IMG/VR virus record: IMGVR_UViG_3300044577_000140
Span: 1 to 22,795 of that record
Source of the DNA: a virus
Strand: one strand, 5' to 3'
Length of the DNA: 22,795 nucleotides
In this document: positions 21,458 through 22,795 of the stretch, one piece after another
How positions within the stretch are numbered: the stretch's first letter is position 1
How the letters are laid out: each line of letters begins with the position of its first letter
Made by a program: the position numbers and the translations under genes
Notes under the pieces: model-generated
Database searches by the model: none
The model's input: only the letters and a program-made list of their open reading frames with translations
Told to the model about the DNA's origin: nothing

Positions 21458-21478
21458 TTTCGGTGACGCGCGCCGAAA
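21458..21478. terminator. Weak inverted repeat between convergent operons
   Basis: TTTCGG (21458-21463) and CCGAAA (21473-21478) can pair across a nine-base loop, 12 bases after the metallophosphoesterase stop and 57 bases beyond the stop of the last minus-strand gene. It lies in the 88-base gap (21447-21534) where the two operons meet, the right place for a bidirectional terminator. There is no clear U-tract on either side, so function is uncertain. I see no gene in the rest of this gap. Confidence 0.35.
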
Positions 21479-21534
21479 GGTGCACGTTGCCGACCGCCGA
21501 GGAGCCCGGACCTGGGTAGAATCCTGATTATGTG

Positions 21535-21621
21535 CTAGTTTAAGGCCACGAATAAGACAGCCAGGGCTAGCCAGATCAGCACGGACAGCATGGTTGCGTT
21601 GGCAAAGCACCTAACAGACAT
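21535..21621 (-). CDS. 28-residue single-membrane-segment protein
   Basis: This is a very short gene that a length cut-off would miss. It starts at ATG (21621-21619), one base after the stop of the upstream membrane protein gene, behind a strong ribosome site (GGAGGGT, four bases before the ATG and overlapping the end of that gene). It encodes 28 residues: MSVRCFANAT followed by a hydrophobic run (MLSVLIWLALAVLFVALN) that fits one membrane helix. The TAG stop is at 21537-21535. As the last member of a chain of small membrane proteins behind an endolysin, it could be a pinholin-like or regulatory lysis peptide. The coupling and the ribosome site support reality; function is inferred from context. 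Confidence 0.62.
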   Translation of the reverse strand: MSVRCFANATMLSVLIWLALAVLFVALN

Positions 21622-21622
21622 A

Positions 21623-21910
21623 TCACCCTCCGATAATTATGATCGCGTTGCTAGTGACTATCGCCAGATAGCCCACGCACACCACGCCGGCGTTGATGAC
21701 GGTCTTGCGAGTCCGCCTGAACAGGATGAACCACGCCACCAAGAGGTGCAGCGCCATCTTCGGCGCCAGCCAGTACGACCCCAACGCAGTCACGAGGTAG
21801 GCCACAAGGGGGTTGGCCTCTATGTGGCCCGCGGACAAAGCCCACTCCGTGGTCAGTGCATCGGCTCCTCCGAGTAGGAGCGCGGTGGTAGCTAGAATCC
21901 GATAGATCAT
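21623..21910 (-). CDS. 95-residue membrane protein, DUF5658-like
   Basis: The start is the ATG overlapping the stop of the upstream gene (ATGA at 21910-21907), preceded by a GGATGGGAAA stretch. A longer in-frame start would run back across that gene and is rejected. Three membrane segments are visible: residues about 4-22, 34-62 with an internal polar Lys (LAPKMALHLL), and 70-93. The motif ADALTTEWALSAGHIEANPLVAY follows the D..TT...L..G..EANP pattern of DUF5658-type small membrane proteins. In a lysis cluster it is a holin or antiholin candidate. The motif match is clear by eye, but the function of the family is not established. Confidence 0.72.
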   Translation of the reverse strand: MIYRILATTALLLGGADALTTEWALSAGHIEANPLVAYLVTALGSYWLAPKMALHLLVAWFILFRRTRKTVINAGVVCVGYLAIVTSNAIIIIGG

Positions 21911-22101
21911 TTTCCCATCCACCTTCCCGTGACCAGCCTGTACCCGATCGCCGCGATGAGCGTGACCGGGCCGAGGGCGACCAGTATCATGTAGACGCCC
22001 GGGGACAGGTTGTTGGTCGTCCTCTTGTCCCGCCTGACAACGAGCTCGCCTATGAGGAGGCCCGCGGTGACCCAGGCAGCCCACGTCCAGAACAGGCTCA
22101 T
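21907..22101 (-). CDS. 64-residue membrane protein with two membrane segments (holin candidate)
   Basis: Two hydrophobic segments (residues about 3-21 and 34-57) are joined by a basic loop (VVRRDKRTTNN). The chain ends in basic residues (RWMGK). Size and layout fit a class II holin, which has two membrane helices and a charged C-terminus. The ATG overlaps the stop of the upstream gene (ATGA at 22101-22098) and its own stop overlaps the start of the next gene the same way. The ribosome site is weak, so coupling to upstream translation probably matters. Placement two genes behind the endolysin supports a lysis role; no family was recognised. Confidence 0.7.
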   Translation of the reverse strand: MSLFWTWAAWVTAGLLIGELVVRRDKRTTNNLSPGVYMILVALGPVTLIAAIGYRLVTGRWMGK

Positions 22102-22283
22102 GACACTGCCAACATCACCAAGGCCCCAATTACCGCGAGAGCTACGAGGACGATGAAGAATATGTCCCCGTCGCTGAATTCGCTCACATCATCGCAGTAG
22201 GCCTCGAAGTCCCGCAAGTCGTCCGAGGTCATGTCGGGGTGGGGGGCGAGCTCGTCCGTGTCGGTTGTCCGGTACTCGGTCAT
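22098..22283 (-). CDS. 61-residue protein with acidic N-terminus and C-terminal membrane anchor
   Basis: The first 38 or so residues are soluble and acidic (TTDTDELAPHPD, DDLRDFEAYCDD). Residues about 40-60 (DIFFIVLVALAVIGALVML) form one membrane helix ending at the C-terminus. The ATG at 22283 overlaps the endolysin stop (ATGA) and is preceded by GGAGGA, five bases upstream. A tail-anchored acidic small protein next to a holin candidate could be an antiholin or a regulator, but this is inference from context. I do not recognise a family. Confidence 0.68.
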   Translation of the reverse strand: MTEYRTTDTDELAPHPDMTSDDLRDFEAYCDDVSEFSDGDIFFIVLVALAVIGALVMLAVS

Positions 22284-22795
22284 GTCGTCCTCCCTAGTTC
22301 TGACGTCCTGTACGCCTCGGTCCTGCGCAGGAGCTCGCCCACATCGAACGAGGGACAGTCCTTGGGCGGCGCGCCCGTCAAAGCTATCAGGTCCCGGTGC
22401 CCGAGCACGGTCACGTCCTCGAACCTCGGGTGCAGTTCCAGGAACCTGCAGATGCCGAGGATCAGCGTGGCGCCCTGTGACAACGTGAAGTTATCCTCCG
22501 CCGGTGTCGACCAGGACCTGTTTTCATCCGAGAAGGACCGGTAGGCCACGCCGCCGGATAGCGCCACGCCGAAGCTGCGTCCATTCCAGCCGCGGCCACA
22601 GCTCCCCACATGGGCGCCGGACTCGCCGATCGGTCGGCATGGGAAGCCGCCGTCCGCGTCCTGCCACTCGCCCTGTCGGGTTATGATCGCATGGTAACCA
22701 TTCATCCTCCACCCACGGATCCTGTGGATCCGGTCTACCCACGCCGCGTCGACGTCGGTCTGGGGTGACGTGGCCGTGCAGTGCACGACCAGGTG
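22280..22795 (-). CDS. N-acetylmuramoyl-L-alanine amidase endolysin, 5' end outside window
   Basis: This is a T7 lysozyme-type amidase (Amidase_2), which cuts the bond between N-acetylmuramic acid and L-alanine in peptidoglycan. The reading frame stays open to the window edge, and HLVVHCTAT precedes the apparent GTG start, so the gene continues upstream and is partial here (at least 172 codons). Counting from that GTG codon, the expected zinc ligands are H2, H130 (VLGHRDL) and C144 (PKDCPSFDV). The catalytic Tyr (Y31, GYH) and Lys (K142) are also present. GAHVGSCG and NGRSFGVALSGG are further family blocks. It is the first visible gene of the minus-strand lysis chain, with the small membrane genes coupled behind it. 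No signal peptide can be judged because the start is missing. Confidence 0.93.
   Translation of the reverse strand, partial: HLVVHCTATSPQTDVDAAWVDRIHRIRGWRMNGYHAIITRQGEWQDADGGFPCRPIGESGAHVGSCGRGWNGRSFGVALSGGVAYRSFSDENRSWSTPAEDNFTLSQGATLILGICRFLELHPRFEDVTVLGHRDLIALTGAPPKDCPSFDVGELLRRTEAYRTSELGRTT

Noticed and set aside
21653-22084. Longer frames over the minus-strand membrane genes
   Set aside because: The extended N-terminus of the 95-residue protein reads across the neighbouring membrane gene and is Gly/Arg-rich noise. The overlapping ATGA start is preferred.
1-22795. tRNA genes, integrase or attachment sites, insertion sequences
   Set aside because: I looked for cloverleaf-like stretches, recombinase motifs and terminal inverted repeats and saw none that I could support.

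Overview
This window is the tail, appendage and lysis end of a GC-rich tailed-phage (or prophage) genome with a long non-contractile tail. The core gene order is tail assembly chaperone with a -1 frameshift, tape measure, DUF2460, DUF2163, NlpC/P60 peptidase and a large hub/tip protein. This is the distal-tail set known from Rhodobacter gene transfer agent (gp10 to gp15) and related siphophages. It points to a phage of a Gram-negative host, most often an alphaproteobacterium in published relatives, but the host cannot be fixed from the sequence alone. A lipoprotein and a T7-type amidase agree with a Gram-negative host. No head, packaging, replication or integration genes and no tRNA genes are visible.

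Layout, plus strand. 4-818: tail assembly chaperone and its frameshifted extension. 811-3354: tape measure protein. 3356-9117: distal tail protein, hub, peptidase and 1153-residue tip protein, all overlapping or nearly abutting. 9119-11769: three appendage proteins, the first two being diverged tandem paralogues. 11773-17118: a 1781-residue repetitive fibre-like protein. 17154-17792: a short protein with the same N-terminal anchor. 17792-19505: three envelope-related proteins (transglutaminase-like cysteine peptidase, lipoprotein, lipase-like hydrolase). 19507-19728: a small membrane protein. 19752-21446: a metallophosphoesterase with a helix-turn-helix-like N-terminus. Most junctions are start/stop overlaps (ATGA or TGATG) or gaps under 10 bases, so this looks like one late operon.

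Layout, minus strand. 22795-21535 is a convergent chain: an N-acetylmuramoyl-L-alanine amidase cut by the window edge, then four small membrane proteins joined by ATGA overlaps or a one-base gap. The last, 28 residues long, is easily missed. This is the probable lysis cassette, with endolysin and several holin-type candidates.

The most unusual content is in the structural proteins. (1) A short acidic-turn module of the form L-x-L-E-D-G-S/A-G recurs in three different tail proteins. In two of them it sits inside a domain that is otherwise recognisable: it splits a conserved module in the hub, and it is absent from the sister paralogue of the first appendage protein. (2) The giant fibre-like protein contains seven C1q-like modules. 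After the first, they alternate strictly between two subtypes, giving three two-module super-repeats, and one pair differs visibly in base composition from its neighbours. (3) The tip protein seems to carry a beta-propeller-like insertion where the GTA protein has a TIM barrel. (4) The cysteine peptidase, lipoprotein and lipase form an envelope-directed cassette between the fibres and the metallophosphoesterase.
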